DNA of 34,519 bases from Anaerolineae bacterium (GCA_027002405.1 JALWZT010000333.1:1-34519), one strand, 5' to 3'; counted from the first letter of the stretch, positions 17,114 to 29,435 are shown. Notes: generated from the sequence alone by a model not told the origin. Made by a program: numbers and translations.

Positions 17114-17135
17114 GGGGAACTAATTTTAAATAGTT
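17114..17135 (-). terminator. Hairpin after the orphan antitoxin gene
   Basis: GGAACTA-N8-TAGTTCC is a perfect 7-bp stem directly after the stop codon of the antitoxin at 17138. On the minus strand it is followed by CCCTTTTG. It is a plausible weak terminator. Confidence 0.45.
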
Positions 17136-17137
17136 CC

Positions 17138-17356
17138 TTATCTCCCTTCGCGCGACTCGCGGATGGCAGCCAGAATATCCTCGGTGGTGGCGTCAGTTTC
17201 CACTCCGGGCACGTCGAAAGGAGAGCGGGCCGGTTTTTCATACACAATGCGGAACCTTTCTCCGGAACGACGCTTGATGATAACTTCCTGGGTGCGGGCT
17301 AAATCCAACACTTTCGAAAATTTCTGTCGCGCTTCAGAAAAAGTGAATACGTACAT
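17138..17356 (-). CDS. Orphan Phd/YefM-like antitoxin
   Basis: This 72-residue protein begins MYVFTFSEARQKFSKVLDLA and continues TQEVIIKRRSGERFRIVYE, the pattern of the Phd/YefM antitoxin fold. The C-terminal tail contains acidic VETDATTEDILAAIRESREG. The ATG at 17356 follows GAGGTG at 5 nt. No toxin gene follows, since a hairpin sits right after the stop. Immediately upstream, in another frame, is the N-terminal end of a PIN-domain gene (17417), so the locus looks like the join of two damaged toxin-antitoxin modules. Confidence 0.75.
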   Translation of the reverse strand: MYVFTFSEARQKFSKVLDLARTQEVIIKRRSGERFRIVYEKPARSPFDVPGVETDATTEDILAAIRESREGR

Positions 17357-17417
17357 CAGGACACCTCGACAATAAAACAATGGCCAGGTAAATGTTCGTG
17401 TCGGCGACGATTTTCAG
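17334..17417 (-). pseudogene. PIN-domain toxin N-terminal relic
   Basis: On the minus strand the frame reads LKIVADTNIYLAIVLLSRCP and stops after 27 codons, inside the start of the antitoxin gene. KIVADTNIYLA is the hallmark first strand of PIN toxins, with the catalytic Asp. The codon where Met is expected is CTG, not ATG. The rest of the domain is absent. It is too short to be functional, and chance similarity cannot be excluded. Confidence 0.45.
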
Positions 17418-17429
17418 AGGTACAATGGT

Positions 17430-17640
17430 ACGTTAAGTTGTCTTCCCTGTCAACACGCAAGCCCATTTCCATCTCCCCGCAAGGGGGCGAGAACAGCCAG
17501 CGCCGGGGGATAATTCCCCCGGCTAAAAAACAGCGCCCCTGCGGGGCTAGCCGGAATCATCCGGCTAGAGGCTGTTATGCACTTTGCTTCCCTCAAAGCT
17601 CAGGATCGCCGCATCGGAGGTTGGAATTGGCCGCGGATAA
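17430..17640. other. Palindrome field between antitoxin and composite repeat
   Basis: No gene is seen. Short hairpins follow one another: CCGGGGGA/TCCCCCGG (about 17504-17522), GCCCCTGCGGGGC (about 17536-17548) and TAGCCGGA/TCCGGCTA (about 17549-17569). Outer arms ACAGC/GCTGT enclose the last two. A related set lies at about 9830-9862. Confidence 0.6.
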
Positions 17641-17647
17641 CGCGGAT

Positions 17648-17848
17648 AAAGCAGTCATCACGAACGGCAGTTCGCCGATACGAATGAAAACGTCTCGCGG
17701 CCAGGCTGGCGCGGGAAGCCGATTTCGTCAAGCGTCAAACGTCATGCGTCATGAGTTGACGTTTCACGTTTTACGTTTGACGTTCGTTGGTGCCTCGCTC
17801 AACGTTGTCCTGATGATCTCAATCCTAATCCTGATCCGAATCCTATTT
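17648..17848 (-). repeat. Composite repeat of about 200 bp, copy 1
   Basis: Read on the minus strand it has three parts. A left block starts AAATAGGATTCGGATCAGGA and runs to GTTGAGCGAG. A central imperfect palindrome is made of CGTCAAA/CGTGAAA words. A right block starts CGGCTTCCCGCGCCAGCCTG and runs to GATGACTGCTTT and includes the hairpin CGGCGAACTGCCG. Left and right blocks are nearly identical to those at 32510-32711, but the centre differs. It encodes nothing credible. Confidence 0.9.
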
Positions 17849-17922
17849 ACAAAGCAGGTTCTAGCCCTGCAGGGGCTTTGTACGCGTAGCCCGAGGGTTC
17901 AGCCTCGGGCACTTCTTCAACA
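17849..17922. repeat. Short hairpins after the aminotransferase gene
   Basis: AGCCCTGCAGGGGCT and GCCCGAGG-GTTCAG-CCTCGGGC lie just downstream of the aminotransferase stop. The second is a strong 8-bp stem, but no T-run follows on the minus strand. A Rho-independent terminator is therefore possible but not convincing. Confidence 0.5.
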
Positions 17923-19095
17923 CTATCCCCCCCGGCGCTGCATGAGTTTTTCGATGCGGGCCACGGCCCGTTTCAGTTCCTCCATGGAGGTGGCAATGGA
18001 AAAGCGCACATGCCCCTCGCCAGCCTGCCCGAAGGCAATGCCGGGCGTACCCGCGATCTCGGCCTCCTCCAACAGGATATTGGCCAGTTCCATGGAATCG
18101 GTACCCAAGCCCGGGAAACGCACGAAAAGATAGAAAGCCCCCTGGGGCGGATCACACGCAACCCCCGGGATCCCGTTTAACGCATCCACCATGTAATCTC
18201 GCCGGGCTTTGTAAGCCAGACGCATGCGCTCCACCTCATCCTGCGGCCCGTTGAGCGCCTCGGCCCCGGCCGCCATGGTGAAAGACGCGGCCGAAGTCAC
18301 CGTCTGACTTTGCAGCTTGGCCATGAGACCGATAATTTCGGCCGGGCCCACGGCCCAGCCCAACCGCCATCCCGTCATGGCATAGGCCTTGGAATGCCCA
18401 TTCACCGTGATGGTGCGCTCCGCCATCCCCGGCAGCGAGGCCAGGTTGATATGCTCCCCCTCAAAAATCAACTTCTCATAAATCTCGTCGGAGATCACAT
18501 AGAGATCATGCTTCAACGCCAAATCCCGCACCAGTGCGGCCTCTTCCTGCGAAATCACATGACCGGTGGGGTTGCTGGGCGAATTCACCAACATGGCTTT
18601 GGTGCGCGGGGTGATGGCCGCCTCCACCTCCGGCGTGATCCGAAACCCCTCAGCCGGGTCCAGACTCACGGTGACAGGCGTTCCCCCTGCCAAAATCACC
18701 ATGGGCACATACGAAACCCAATAAGGCTCGAACACGATCACCTCATCGCCCGGATTCAACAACGCGGTCAGAGCCGCGTAAATGAGGAACTTCGCGCCCG
18801 GGCTCACCAGCACCTGGGTGGCAGGGTCCACTTCCAACCCATACTCCCGGGCCATCTTGCCCGCGATAGCCCGACGGATGGCCATGGTCCCGCGGGAAGG
18901 GGGATAATGGGTGTCCCCCGCGTCCAGGGCAGCCTTGGCCGCGGCCACAATATGCGCGGGCGTGTCAAAATCGGGGTCGCCCCCGGCCAGGGAGATCACG
19001 TCCCGGCCCGCGGCCTTCAGAGCTTTGGCTTTATCATTCACCGCGATGGTGGCAGAGGGTGGGATGCTTTGCAAACGTTGCGAAAGAGATTTCAT
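17923..19095 (-). CDS. PLP-dependent aminotransferase (aspartate aminotransferase-like, class I)
   Basis: This 390-residue fold-type I enzyme transfers amino groups between amino acids and 2-oxoacids. The PLP lysine is K236 (NGHSKAYAMTGWRLGW). Other cofactor residues are N175 (SPSNPTG), D203 and Y206 (ISDEIYE), and the substrate carboxylate arginine is R364 (VRFSIATS). The string THYPPSRG is typical of the AAT Ib group found in thermophiles and many non-enteric bacteria, which act on aspartate and sometimes aromatic or prephenate substrates. ATG 19095 follows GGAG at 9-10 nt; the longer frame to 19245 reads through a repeat. It is not in an operon. Confidence 0.93.
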   Translation of the reverse strand: MKSLSQRLQSIPPSATIAVNDKAKALKAAGRDVISLAGGDPDFDTPAHIVAAAKAALDAGDTHYPPSRGTMAIRRAIAGKMAREYGLEVDPATQVLVSPGAKFLIYAALTALLNPGDEVIVFEPYWVSYVPMVILAGGTPVTVSLDPAEGFRITPEVEAAITPRTKAMLVNSPSNPTGHVISQEEAALVRDLALKHDLYVISDEIYEKLIFEGEHINLASLPGMAERTITVNGHSKAYAMTGWRLGWAVGPAEIIGLMAKLQSQTVTSAASFTMAAGAEALNGPQDEVERMRLAYKARRDYMVDALNGIPGVACDPPQGAFYLFVRFPGLGTDSMELANILLEEAEIAGTPGIAFGQAGEGHVRFSIATSMEELKRAVARIEKLMQRRGG

Positions 19096-19150
19096 TGATG
19101 GCGCTCCATGGGTTAAAAAGCTGTGGAAGATAGCCTGATTTGGTCTTGAA

Positions 19151-19348
19151 AACGTCTTGCCACGAAGGCTCGAAGGAACGAAGACAATGCAGGTTTGCAG
19201 GTCTGCAAGTCGCAAGTGGCAAGTCCTTCTACCTTCTAGCAGCAACGCTTTTCACCTGCCACCTGCCACTTTTCCCCTTCGTGCCTTCGCCTCTCCCTCG
19301 CGTGCGGGAAAGCCGGAGGGGGCTGTCGTGGCTTTTGACCTTGCTACG
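19151..19348. repeat. Hairpin element of the CACGAAG family without intact ends (copy C)
   Basis: The interior resembles MITE copies A and B: CTTGCCACGAAGGCTCGAAG on the left, and CTTCGTGCCTTCG plus CGTGGCTTTTGACCTTGCTA on the right. Nested inside are GCAGGTTTGCAGG/CACCTGCCACC words forming an inner hairpin, and a GC-rich module (19289-19323) shared with copy A. The GTAACTATAC ends are missing. It fills the 324-bp gap between the aminotransferase and the ABC ATPase. Confidence 0.75.
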
Positions 19349-19407
19349 TTAGTAGTCACCTATTGTACCGGCTCCCATCCCATTCGCCAAACTCCCCCTC
19401 CTTGTCG

Positions 19408-19413
19408 TATGAT
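19408..19413 (+). promoter_or_regulatory. Possible leaderless -10 hexamer (TATGAT) of the ABC ATPase gene
   Basis: TATGAT lies 6 nt before the ATG at 19420. No Shine-Dalgarno is present at usable distance. The layout suggests transcription starting at the start codon. Confidence 0.42.
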
Positions 19414-19419
19414 CCAGGT

Positions 19420-20496
19420 ATGACCTTTCTCGCCATCGAGCATATCAGCAAACACTTCGATGACACCCCGGCCTTGCAAGGAGTCAGCCTGGAGGTGGCC
19501 CGGGGGGAGATCCTATGCCTGCTGGGGCCCAGTGGCTGTGGCAAGACCACCCTGCTCCGCATCATTGCCGGGCTGGAACAGCCCGATACGGGCCGCATCC
19601 TCTTCCAGGGCCAGGATGTCACCGCCATCCCCAGCCACCGCCGGGGCGTGGGGCTCATGTTCCAGGATTATGTTCTCTTCCCCCACATGACCGTGGGCGA
19701 AAACATCGCGTTCGGCCTGAAAATGCAAGGGTGGTCTCGCCAGGCCATCGCGCACAGGGTGCAGGAACTTTTGCAGCTTGTGGCTATGCCCGGGTACGAG
19801 GATCGTCGCGTGTATGAACTCAGCGGGGGCCAACAACAACGGGTGGCTCTGGCCCGCAGCCTGGCCCCCAGCCCCCAGCTCCTGATGCTGGATGAACCCC
19901 TGGGCGCGCTGGACCGCACCTTGCGCGACCAGCTTCTTCTGGAGCTGCGAGATATCCTCAAGCATCTGGGCCAGACCGCGATCTATGTCACCCATGATCA
20001 GGTCGAAGCCTTTGCCGTGGCCGATCGGGTGGCGCTGATGCGCGCGGGACGCATCGAACAGATCGACACGCCCGAAGGCCTCTACCTGCGGCCCGCGTCC
20101 CCCTTCGTGGCCCGCTTCCTGGGCATGACCAACATCCTCTCTGGCGAACTCCTTCAGCGGGAGCCCCCTCAGGTCCGCACCCCTCTCGGCCTTTTGCACC
20201 TGGCTCAGGTCCCTGGGGCCTTTCGGCCCGGGGATTCTTTGACCCTGGTCATTCGTCCCGAAAGTGCGCGGCTGGGTCGCGCGCCCTTCCCCGGGCCCAA
20301 CGCCCTGGTAGCCACCTTGCTCACCCGTTCCTTTCGCGGGGCTCACACCCTGATCCAGCTTCTGGGGCCCGACCAGCAGACCCGGCTCACCTTCGAAATC
20401 CCCGGTCCGCGGTGCATGGCCCAGCCGGGCGAAAGGGTCTATGTCCACCTCGATCCCGACGGCATCGTGGCTCTGGCGCAGGAACAAGAATTATAG
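19420..20496 (+). CDS. ABC transporter ATP-binding protein (PotA/FbpC/CysA type)
   Basis: This 358-residue ATPase energises an import ABC transporter. It shows Walker A GPSGCGKTT (36-44), Q-loop FQDYVLFPHMTV (Q82), signature LSGGQ (134-138), Walker B LLMLDEP (154-160) and H-loop H192. A C-terminal TOBE-like domain (about 240-358) is typical of the polyamine, iron, sulfate and sugar importers. No permease or binding-protein gene is nearby, so the substrate cannot be assigned and it may serve permeases elsewhere. ATG 19420 was chosen because the conserved domain begins there; the 19-residue upstream extension looks non-coding. Confidence 0.92.
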   Translation: MTFLAIEHISKHFDDTPALQGVSLEVARGEILCLLGPSGCGKTTLLRIIAGLEQPDTGRILFQGQDVTAIPSHRRGVGLMFQDYVLFPHMTVGENIAFGLKMQGWSRQAIAHRVQELLQLVAMPGYEDRRVYELSGGQQQRVALARSLAPSPQLLMLDEPLGALDRTLRDQLLLELRDILKHLGQTAIYVTHDQVEAFAVADRVALMRAGRIEQIDTPEGLYLRPASPFVARFLGMTNILSGELLQREPPQVRTPLGLLHLAQVPGAFRPGDSLTLVIRPESARLGRAPFPGPNALVATLLTRSFRGAHTLIQLLGPDQQTRLTFEIPGPRCMAQPGERVYVHLDPDGIVALAQEQEL

Positions 20497-20515
20497 GCGG
20501 TGAACCATGCCCGAA

Positions 20516-21520
20516 TTATATTTCAGGCAGGAAGCGACGCATCACCGCCAGATTTTCGATGGCTTTGCCCGCGCCCAGGGCCACCGCGGCAAGGGGATTC
20601 TCCCCCACATAGCAGGGCACGCCGGTCTCTTTGGTGAGCAGATTGTCGATATTGCGCAACTGAGCCGACCCGCCGGTGAGCACAATCCCCTGGTCAATGA
20701 TATCCGACGCCAGCTCGGGCGGCGTCTTTTCCAGGGTCTGCTTCACGGTACTCACAATCTGGCGCAGCGGCTCGGTCATGGCCTCCATCACCTCTTCCGA
20801 AGTCACGGTAATGGTCTTGGGCAGCCCTGTCACCTGGTTTCGCCCCTTGATCTCCAGACTCAATTCATCCTCCAGAGGCAAGGCAGAACCGATCTGGATT
20901 TTCAGTTCCTCCGCGGTCTGATCCCCAATAATCAGGTTATACTTCTTGCGAATATAATTCACAATAGCCTGGTCCAGCCGATTCCCTCCCACGCGGATGC
21001 TGCTCCAGACCACAATATCATTCATAGAAACCACCGCGGCCTCGGTGGTCCCCCCGCCGATATCCACCACCATATTGCCCGTAGGCGTGTGGATGGGCAG
21101 TCCCACACCATACGCCGCGGCCAGAGGCTCGGGAATCAGATAAGCTTCCTTGGCCCCCGCGCTGATAGCGGCATCGTACACCGCGCGGCGCTCCACGCTG
21201 GTGATCCCTTTGGGAGAACTCATCATCACCTGGGGCCGGAAAAGGGGATTCCGTCCCACCACCCGGCGGATAAAATGACGCAGCATGGAGGTGGTCACGA
21301 AATAATCGGCAATCACACCATCGCGCACTGGCCGGAAAACACGAATGCTTTCGGGCACCCGGCCGATCATATCCGCTGCGTCCCGGCCCACTGCCACGAT
21401 TTTGTTATCCCGGGCCGAGATGGCCACCACACTGGGCTCTTGCAGCACAATTCCTTTGCCCGAAACATAGACCAGGATATTCACAGTGCCTAAATCGATG
21501 CCAATTTGTTTTTCGAACAT
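20516..21520 (-). CDS. mreB: Rod shape-determining actin homologue MreB
   Basis: MreB forms membrane-bound filaments that direct lateral wall synthesis. The 334-residue protein begins [20 protein letters not shown] (phosphate 1 motif). It contains PSVVAI, the phosphate 2 motif [12 protein letters not shown], and the adenosine motif [15 protein letters not shown]. Length and motifs are normal. ATG 21520 was chosen because the conserved N-terminus starts there; GAGG lies about 9 nt upstream. No mreC or mreD follows, so it is a lone mreB/mbl-like gene. A MITE (copy B) sits 38 bp upstream of the ATG, so transcription must start within or very near the insertion, or come through it from the distal side. 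Confidence 0.96.
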   Translation of the reverse strand: MFEKQIGIDLGTVNILVYVSGKGIVLQEPSVVAISARDNKIVAVGRDAADMIGRVPESIRVFRPVRDGVIADYFVTTSMLRHFIRRVVGRNPLFRPQVMMSSPKGITSVERRAVYDAAISAGAKEAYLIPEPLAAAYGVGLPIHTPTGNMVVDIGGGTTEAAVVSMNDIVVWSSIRVGGNRLDQAIVNYIRKKYNLIIGDQTAEELKIQIGSALPLEDELSLEIKGRNQVTGLPKTITVTSEEVMEAMTEPLRQIVSTVKQTLEKTPPELASDIIDQGIVLTGGSAQLRNIDNLLTKETGVPCYVGENPLAAVALGAGKAIENLAVMRRFLPEI

Positions 21521-21557
21521 ATAATAAAGCCTCAATGGGAAAATAGCGACTACGAAC

Positions 21558-21726
21558 GTAGCAAGGTAACTATACAGGTATCCCACCCAACGCTTTGCCA
21601 CGAAGGCTCGAAGCTTTTCGAAGACACGAAGAGAACATTTTATTTTCTCCTTCGTGCCTTTGTGCCTTCGTGTCTTCGTGGTTTTCTCCTTGCTTTGGAA
21701 GGGTAGGCGTATAGTTACGTAGCAAG
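21558..21726. mobile_element. MITE copy B with 10-bp terminal inverted repeats and 8-bp target duplication
   Basis: The element proper (21566-21718, 153 bp) starts GTAACTATAC and ends GTATAGTTAC. It is flanked by perfect direct repeats GTAGCAAG (21558-21565 and 21719-21726). The interior is a long hairpin of CACGAAG-type words: TTTGCCACGAAGGCTCGAAG on the left and CTTCGTGTCTTCGTGGTTTT on the right. The right terminal 35 bp closely match copy A, but copy B lacks its GC-rich insert. The pre-insertion site reads GACTACGAACGTAGCAAG and resembles the end of copy C, so it may have landed in older repeat DNA. It lies in the promoter region of mreB. Confidence 0.92.
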
Positions 21727-21782
21727 ATAAAGCTATCAGGATTATAGTGCAAAACCAGGTGGAGCAAAAATTCCCTCGGCAC

Positions 21783-21810
21783 GAAAAAGCCGGACGTAGA
21801 AACGCCCGGC
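21783..21810 (-). terminator. Rho-independent terminator of the ATP synthase operon
   Basis: On the minus strand GCCGGGCG-TTTCTA-CGTCCGGC forms an 8-bp stem with one G-T pair, followed directly by TTTTTCG. It lies 31 bp after the atpC stop. Confidence 0.85.
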
Positions 21811-21840
21811 AAAATGGGTATGGTCGCGTCAAAGGAACCT

Positions 21841-22329
21841 CTAGGAAGACGCTTCCTCCTGGGATTCCTGCTGGGGCGGGAAAGCACTTCGTTCCGCACC
21901 GCGAGCGCGCACGGCCGCGCGTTTGCGGGCTACCTTCATGCGGGCCAGAGAGCGACGCAACGCGGCTTCCATAGCCAGCCGCCGCTCGATATCCCGTTCC
22001 TTTTCAGGACTGCGCAGGTATTCCTGGGCCCGACGCAGGGCTTCTTCCGCGCGCTGGATATCAATCTCCTCCGCGGCTTCGGCCGAACGCGCCAGCACAA
22101 TGACCTCGTCGGGCCGCACTTCGACGAAACCGCCGCCCACTGCAAAGAAACGGTCCTCTTCGCCTTCTTTGCGCACCATGATCTCACCCGGCTGCAAAGT
22201 GGCCATCAAAGGGGCGTGCTTCGACATGGCCGCAAACACCCCCGAAGACCCGGGCAGGAGGACCATATCCACATCGTCTTCGTAAACAATGCGGTCTTGG
22301 GCAATGAGGGAAAAATGGGTTTTTGCCAT
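21841..22329 (-). CDS. atpC: ATP synthase epsilon subunit
   Basis: The epsilon subunit caps the central stalk and inhibits ATP hydrolysis. The 162-residue product has the N-terminal beta sandwich ([60 protein letters not shown]) and the C-terminal helical pair ([20 protein letters not shown]). A further basic helix and a Ser/Gln/Glu-rich tail make it about 25 residues longer than typical. ATG 22329 starts the conserved part; an in-frame GTG at 22341 is possible. No clear ribosome site is seen. It is the last gene of the operon and is followed by a terminator. Confidence 0.95.
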   Translation of the reverse strand: MAKTHFSLIAQDRIVYEDDVDMVLLPGSSGVFAAMSKHAPLMATLQPGEIMVRKEGEEDRFFAVGGGFVEVRPDEVIVLARSAEAAEEIDIQRAEEALRRAQEYLRSPEKERDIERRLAMEAALRRSLARMKVARKRAAVRARGAERSAFPPQQESQEEASS

Positions 22330-22398
22330 GATGGAAATCACATCAAAGAGGGGATGGGAACTGGATGAGCAGGAAGAACGGGCCGTATGGCAAAGGGC

Positions 22399-23844
<1,446 letters not shown>

Positions 23845-23902
23845 TTATGTTAGTCGCTGGCGGGAAAACATCGCCAGATGATATGTTGCGTGAGATGAAA
23901 GG

Positions 23903-23958
23903 GGATTAGGATTGGGATTGGAGAAATGCATACAGATATTCCAAATCCTGATCCTATT
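23903..23958. repeat. AGGATT-word hairpin at the atpG-atpD junction
   Basis: GGATTAGGATTGGGATTGGA (23903-23922) pairs with TCCAAATCCTGATCC (about 23940-23954) around a loop of about 17 nt. The TAG stop of atpG is part of the repeat word AATAGGAT. In the mRNA it would form a stem directly after atpG. Confidence 0.8.
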
Positions 23959-24862
23959 TTTCCAGCGCCGTCACTGCGCCTGCGATGTCCAGCAAGGCCA
24001 TGGTGATGGAATGCTGACGGGCTTTGTTGTAGGAAAGGGTGAGATCACTGATGAGATCATTGGCCGCGTCCGTGGCGTTGCGCATGGCCACCATCCGGGC
24101 CGAATGCTCGCTGGCGATAGCCTCGAACAGAGCCTGCAGGATCTCGATCTCCAACAGGCTTTGCAGGATCTGCCCCAATACCGTTTCCGCGTCCGGCTCG
24201 AAAATATAATCGATGGCCATGTCAGGGGGCGCGGTCTCATCAGGGATAATGGGCAGAAGCTGTTCCACCACGGGCTCCTGCTTCACCGTGTTGATGAAGC
24301 GGGTGTAGGCCACATAAACCGCATCATAACGTTCCGCGGTGAAATCATCCATCAAGACCCGGGATATCGGCCCAACCTCGGTGGTGGCACGGGTGCGGAA
24401 TCGGGCCTGCAAATACCGGCTGGCCGGGCGGTCGCCCACGCCCACAAACTCCGCCCGAATGGGCGGGCCGTACTTGCGCATCCAATCCCGGCCTTTCTTC
24501 CCAACCGTGACCAGCTCCACCGACTTGCCCGCTTGCTCCCACGCCCGGATCTGCTTGGCCGCGTGCATGATCATGGTATGATTCAAACCGCCAGCCAAGC
24601 CCCGATCCGCGGTAATGAGGAGCATGCCCACGCGGCGTTCCTCCCGTTGCTGCAACAAAGGCTGCGAGGACGCGTACGCGGGGCGAATGCGGGCCAAAAA
24701 TGCCAGCACATCCCTGGCTTTGCGCGCATAAGGCCGTGTCGCCTGGACCTGTTCCTGCGCGCGACGCATCTTCGAAGCCGACACCGCCTCCATGGCCTTG
24801 GTCACCTGGGCGATGTTCTTCACGCTTCGGATACGTCGCTTGATCTCACGTGTGGTAGCCAA
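23954..24862 (-). CDS. atpG: ATP synthase gamma subunit
   Basis: Gamma is the rotor shaft inside the alpha3beta3 ring. The 302-residue product begins MATTREIKRRIRSVKNIAQV with the conserved TKAMEAVSASKMRRAQ, and ends NDLISDLTLSYNKARQHSIT plus ALLDIAGAVTALEK, both diagnostic. The start codon is TTG (24862) with AAGGAG about 6 nt upstream; no ATG fits. A TTG start may lower its translation relative to alpha and beta, which are needed in three copies. Its stop codon lies inside a repeat. Confidence 0.96.
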   Translation of the reverse strand: MATTREIKRRIRSVKNIAQVTKAMEAVSASKMRRAQEQVQATRPYARKARDVLAFLARIRPAYASSQPLLQQREERRVGMLLITADRGLAGGLNHTMIMHAAKQIRAWEQAGKSVELVTVGKKGRDWMRKYGPPIRAEFVGVGDRPASRYLQARFRTRATTEVGPISRVLMDDFTAERYDAVYVAYTRFINTVKQEPVVEQLLPIIPDETAPPDMAIDYIFEPDAETVLGQILQSLLEIEILQALFEAIASEHSARMVAMRNATDAANDLISDLTLSYNKARQHSITMALLDIAGAVTALEK

Positions 24863-24875
24863 TGGGAACTCCTTG

Positions 24876-24954
24876 GAGTTGAGGATTGAGGATTCAGGAT
24901 CAGGATTTTCGCGTTACTCTGCTTTTCTCAATCCTGATCCTATTCCTGGTCCTA
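24876..24954. repeat. AGGATT-word hairpin at the atpA-atpG junction
   Basis: TTGAGGATTGAGGATTCAGG and following words (about 24879-24910) face their reverse complement TCAATCCTGATCCTATTCCT (about 24928-24947, extending to 24953). It begins at the TGA of atpA and ends just before the AAGGAG of atpG, filling the entire 92-bp gap. It could mask or space the atpG ribosome site. Confidence 0.82.
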
Positions 24955-26460
<1,506 letters not shown>

Positions 26461-26535
26461 AGGTTTTTTCCTCAATTTGAAATAGGATGCCGTTCCATCG
26501 GGCTTTTTCATAAAAAGCCGTTCGGTGGAACCAGC

Positions 26536-26606
26536 CGTGAAACGTGAGACGTGAAACGTGAAAGGGAACTTTGCGGCGTCGCACGTTTCACGTTTTACGG
26601 TTCACG
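26536..26606. repeat. CGTGAAA-word hairpin at the atpH-atpA junction
   Basis: CGTGAAACGTGAGACGTGAA (26536-26555) and the following words pair with CACGTTTCACGTTTTACGGT (26582-26601, extending to 26606) around a 20-nt loop. Only one base separates it from the TGA of atpH. The words have an exact 7-bp period. Confidence 0.85.
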
Positions 26607-26607
26607 A

Positions 26608-27129
26608 TCAGGATACGCCGAGCTTCTGGCGCAAGGACTGCAACCGCCCGCGGACGCTGTCGTCGATGAGCTTGTCGCCCACCTGCACGATCACACCGCC
26701 CAGGATCTCCGGGTCCACCTGGTAGACAAACTCCAGGTTGGGGCCGAAAGCCTCGATCAAACGCGCTTCCAATTGTTCCCGTTCCTGGTCCGAAAGCGCC
26801 ACAGCGGTGGTGATCACGGCCTTTTGCGGCCCAGCCGCTTCCTGGGTGAGCACCCGAGCCAAGGACTCGAGGATGTCATCCAACAGGCCGAAATCATTGT
26901 GGGTGAGCAAAACGCCAAGGAACTTACGCAGCTCGGGCGGCGCGCCTTCGGGCAGACGCCCTTCCAGAAGCGCCAGCTTATCCTTAATCTCAACGGTGGG
27001 ATTGTTCAGGGTTTCCCGAAGCCCGGCGTCGGTGGCATAAGCCGAATGAACCGCGGTGAGCCCATCCAGCCAGGGCTCCAGCGCAATAGCCAGGATACTT
27101 CGGGTATAGGCTTCGGGCGTTCGTTCCAT
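26608..27129 (-). CDS. atpH: ATP synthase delta subunit
   Basis: Delta (OSCP) links F1 to the peripheral stalk. The 173-residue product has the helical N-terminal domain (AYTRSILAIALEPWLDGLTA, LLTHNDFGLLDDILESLARV) and the conserved C-terminal PEILGGVIVQVGDKLIDDSVRGRLQSLRQ-type end. ATG 27129 is used; an in-frame TTG at 27135 overlaps atpF. It starts 2 bp after the atpF stop, so the two are probably translationally coupled. A hairpin repeat follows the stop. Confidence 0.95.
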   Translation of the reverse strand: MERTPEAYTRSILAIALEPWLDGLTAVHSAYATDAGLRETLNNPTVEIKDKLALLEGRLPEGAPPELRKFLGVLLTHNDFGLLDDILESLARVLTQEAAGPQKAVITTAVALSDQEREQLEARLIEAFGPNLEFVYQVDPEILGGVIVQVGDKLIDDSVRGRLQSLRQKLGVS

Positions 27130-27131
27130 GA

Positions 27132-27623
27132 TCAATTCAAGCTCACTTGAGACAAGAAGTCCTCGATGATCTTATGCTGGGTGGCTTCATCCAGCCCTTC
27201 CCGCACCACGCGCTCCGCGGCCAGAAGAGCCAGCTCCGCGATCTGCTTGTGCGCCTCGGCCAGGATGCGCTGCTTTTCAGCTTCGGCTTCCTCAACGGCC
27301 CGGGTGCGGATCGCTTCGGCCTCACGACGAGCCTGCGCCAAAATCTCTTCGCGCACCTTTTCCGCTTGCGCGGACGCGGCTGCCACGCGCTTTTGTGCTT
27401 CTGCCCGCTCTGCTTCAAGCTGAGCCATCAACCGCTTGCGTTCCTCTTCGGCCTCGCGGCGGGCCACATCGGCCGCGGCCAGGCCCTCGGCAATTCGCTT
27501 CTTGCGGTCTTCCAGCATCTGCGAAACCGCAGGGAAAACGAATTTTTTCAACAGAATGTAGAGCAGGAAGAAGTTGACAATATACGATATGAGATAATTT
27601 AAATTCAGGCCTAACGACGCCAT
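27132..27623 (-). CDS. atpF: ATP synthase b subunit
   Basis: The b subunit forms the peripheral stalk. The 163-residue product has one N-terminal membrane helix (about 9-28, LISYIVNFFLLYILL) and a very long charged coiled coil rich in Glu, Ala, Arg and Gln. A single b gene is present (no b'). AAGGAGG lies about 7 nt before the ATG. It is positioned between atpE and atpH as usual. Confidence 0.96.
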   Translation of the reverse strand: MASLGLNLNYLISYIVNFFLLYILLKKFVFPAVSQMLEDRKKRIAEGLAAADVARREAEEERKRLMAQLEAERAEAQKRVAAASAQAEKVREEILAQARREAEAIRTRAVEEAEAEKQRILAEAHKQIAELALLAAERVVREGLDEATQHKIIEDFLSQVSLN

Positions 27624-27673
27624 ACATCAACCTCCTTGAGCTGTCAGGGGCGGATTGGATTAAGTCCGGGGTC

Positions 27674-29006
<1,333 letters not shown>

Positions 29007-29045
29007 CAGGGAGTTTCTCCTTCGGGGATTTGTCAATGACGAACG

Positions 29046-29324
29046 TCAAATAGCGTCCTGAGTGGCTTTGTTTGCGCCATCTTCATCCGACTCATCCAAT
29101 GGCGCCAAGGTCAGATAACGCGCCTGAATCGTTCGGATGACCAGGATGGTCGCCAAAAAAATACCCAAGAGCATGCCGAACAGCGTGCCCAAGGGCGCAG
29201 AATCCGCAAAAAGATCGAACACCACGCCCACAAAGAGCGGGAGGAAAAGGGATAGCCCCACCAGAATGACCAGTTTAACGGTCAGCGGGGTCCAGTCAGA
29301 ATGCTTCATTGCATGCTGAGCCAT
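29046..29324 (-). CDS. AtpI/AtpZ-like small membrane protein, first gene of the atp operon
   Basis: This 92-residue protein has two membrane helices (about 14-36 and 45-66) separated by a short loop, and an acidic C-terminal tail (LDESDEDGANKATQDAI). Position and topology match the AtpI/AtpZ proteins that precede atpB and are thought to help c-ring assembly or Mg2+ supply. ATG 29324 or the internal ATG at 29309 could be the start, and neither has a good ribosome site. A promoter lies 75 bp upstream. Confidence 0.8.
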   Translation of the reverse strand: MAQHAMKHSDWTPLTVKLVILVGLSLFLPLFVGVVFDLFADSAPLGTLFGMLLGIFLATILVIRTIQARYLTLAPLDESDEDGANKATQDAI

Positions 29325-29398
29325 AGCACGGCATCAAACGACGCGAGGAAAGCGCGTCAGCTAACAAGCAACGGCGAGAACCTGCTCGAACGGGCTTG

Positions 29399-29428
29399 AG
29401 TATACCCCAAAATCCCCTTTTGCGCCAA
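29399..29428 (-). promoter_or_regulatory. Promoter of the ATP synthase operon
   Basis: On the minus strand TTGGCG (29423-29428) and TATACT (29399-29404) are 18 bp apart. Transcription would begin near 29391, giving a leader of about 65 nt before the first gene. Confidence 0.6.
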
Positions 29429-29435
29429 ATTGCAC

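Noticed and set aside
17438-18133. 231-codon plus-strand frame over the repeat field and aminotransferase end
   Set aside because: It translates palindromes and the composite repeat, then the antisense of a real gene.
21521-21832. 104-residue N-terminal extension of MreB
   Set aside because: It reads through MITE B and the atp terminator; MreB proteins begin at the [11 protein letters not shown] position.
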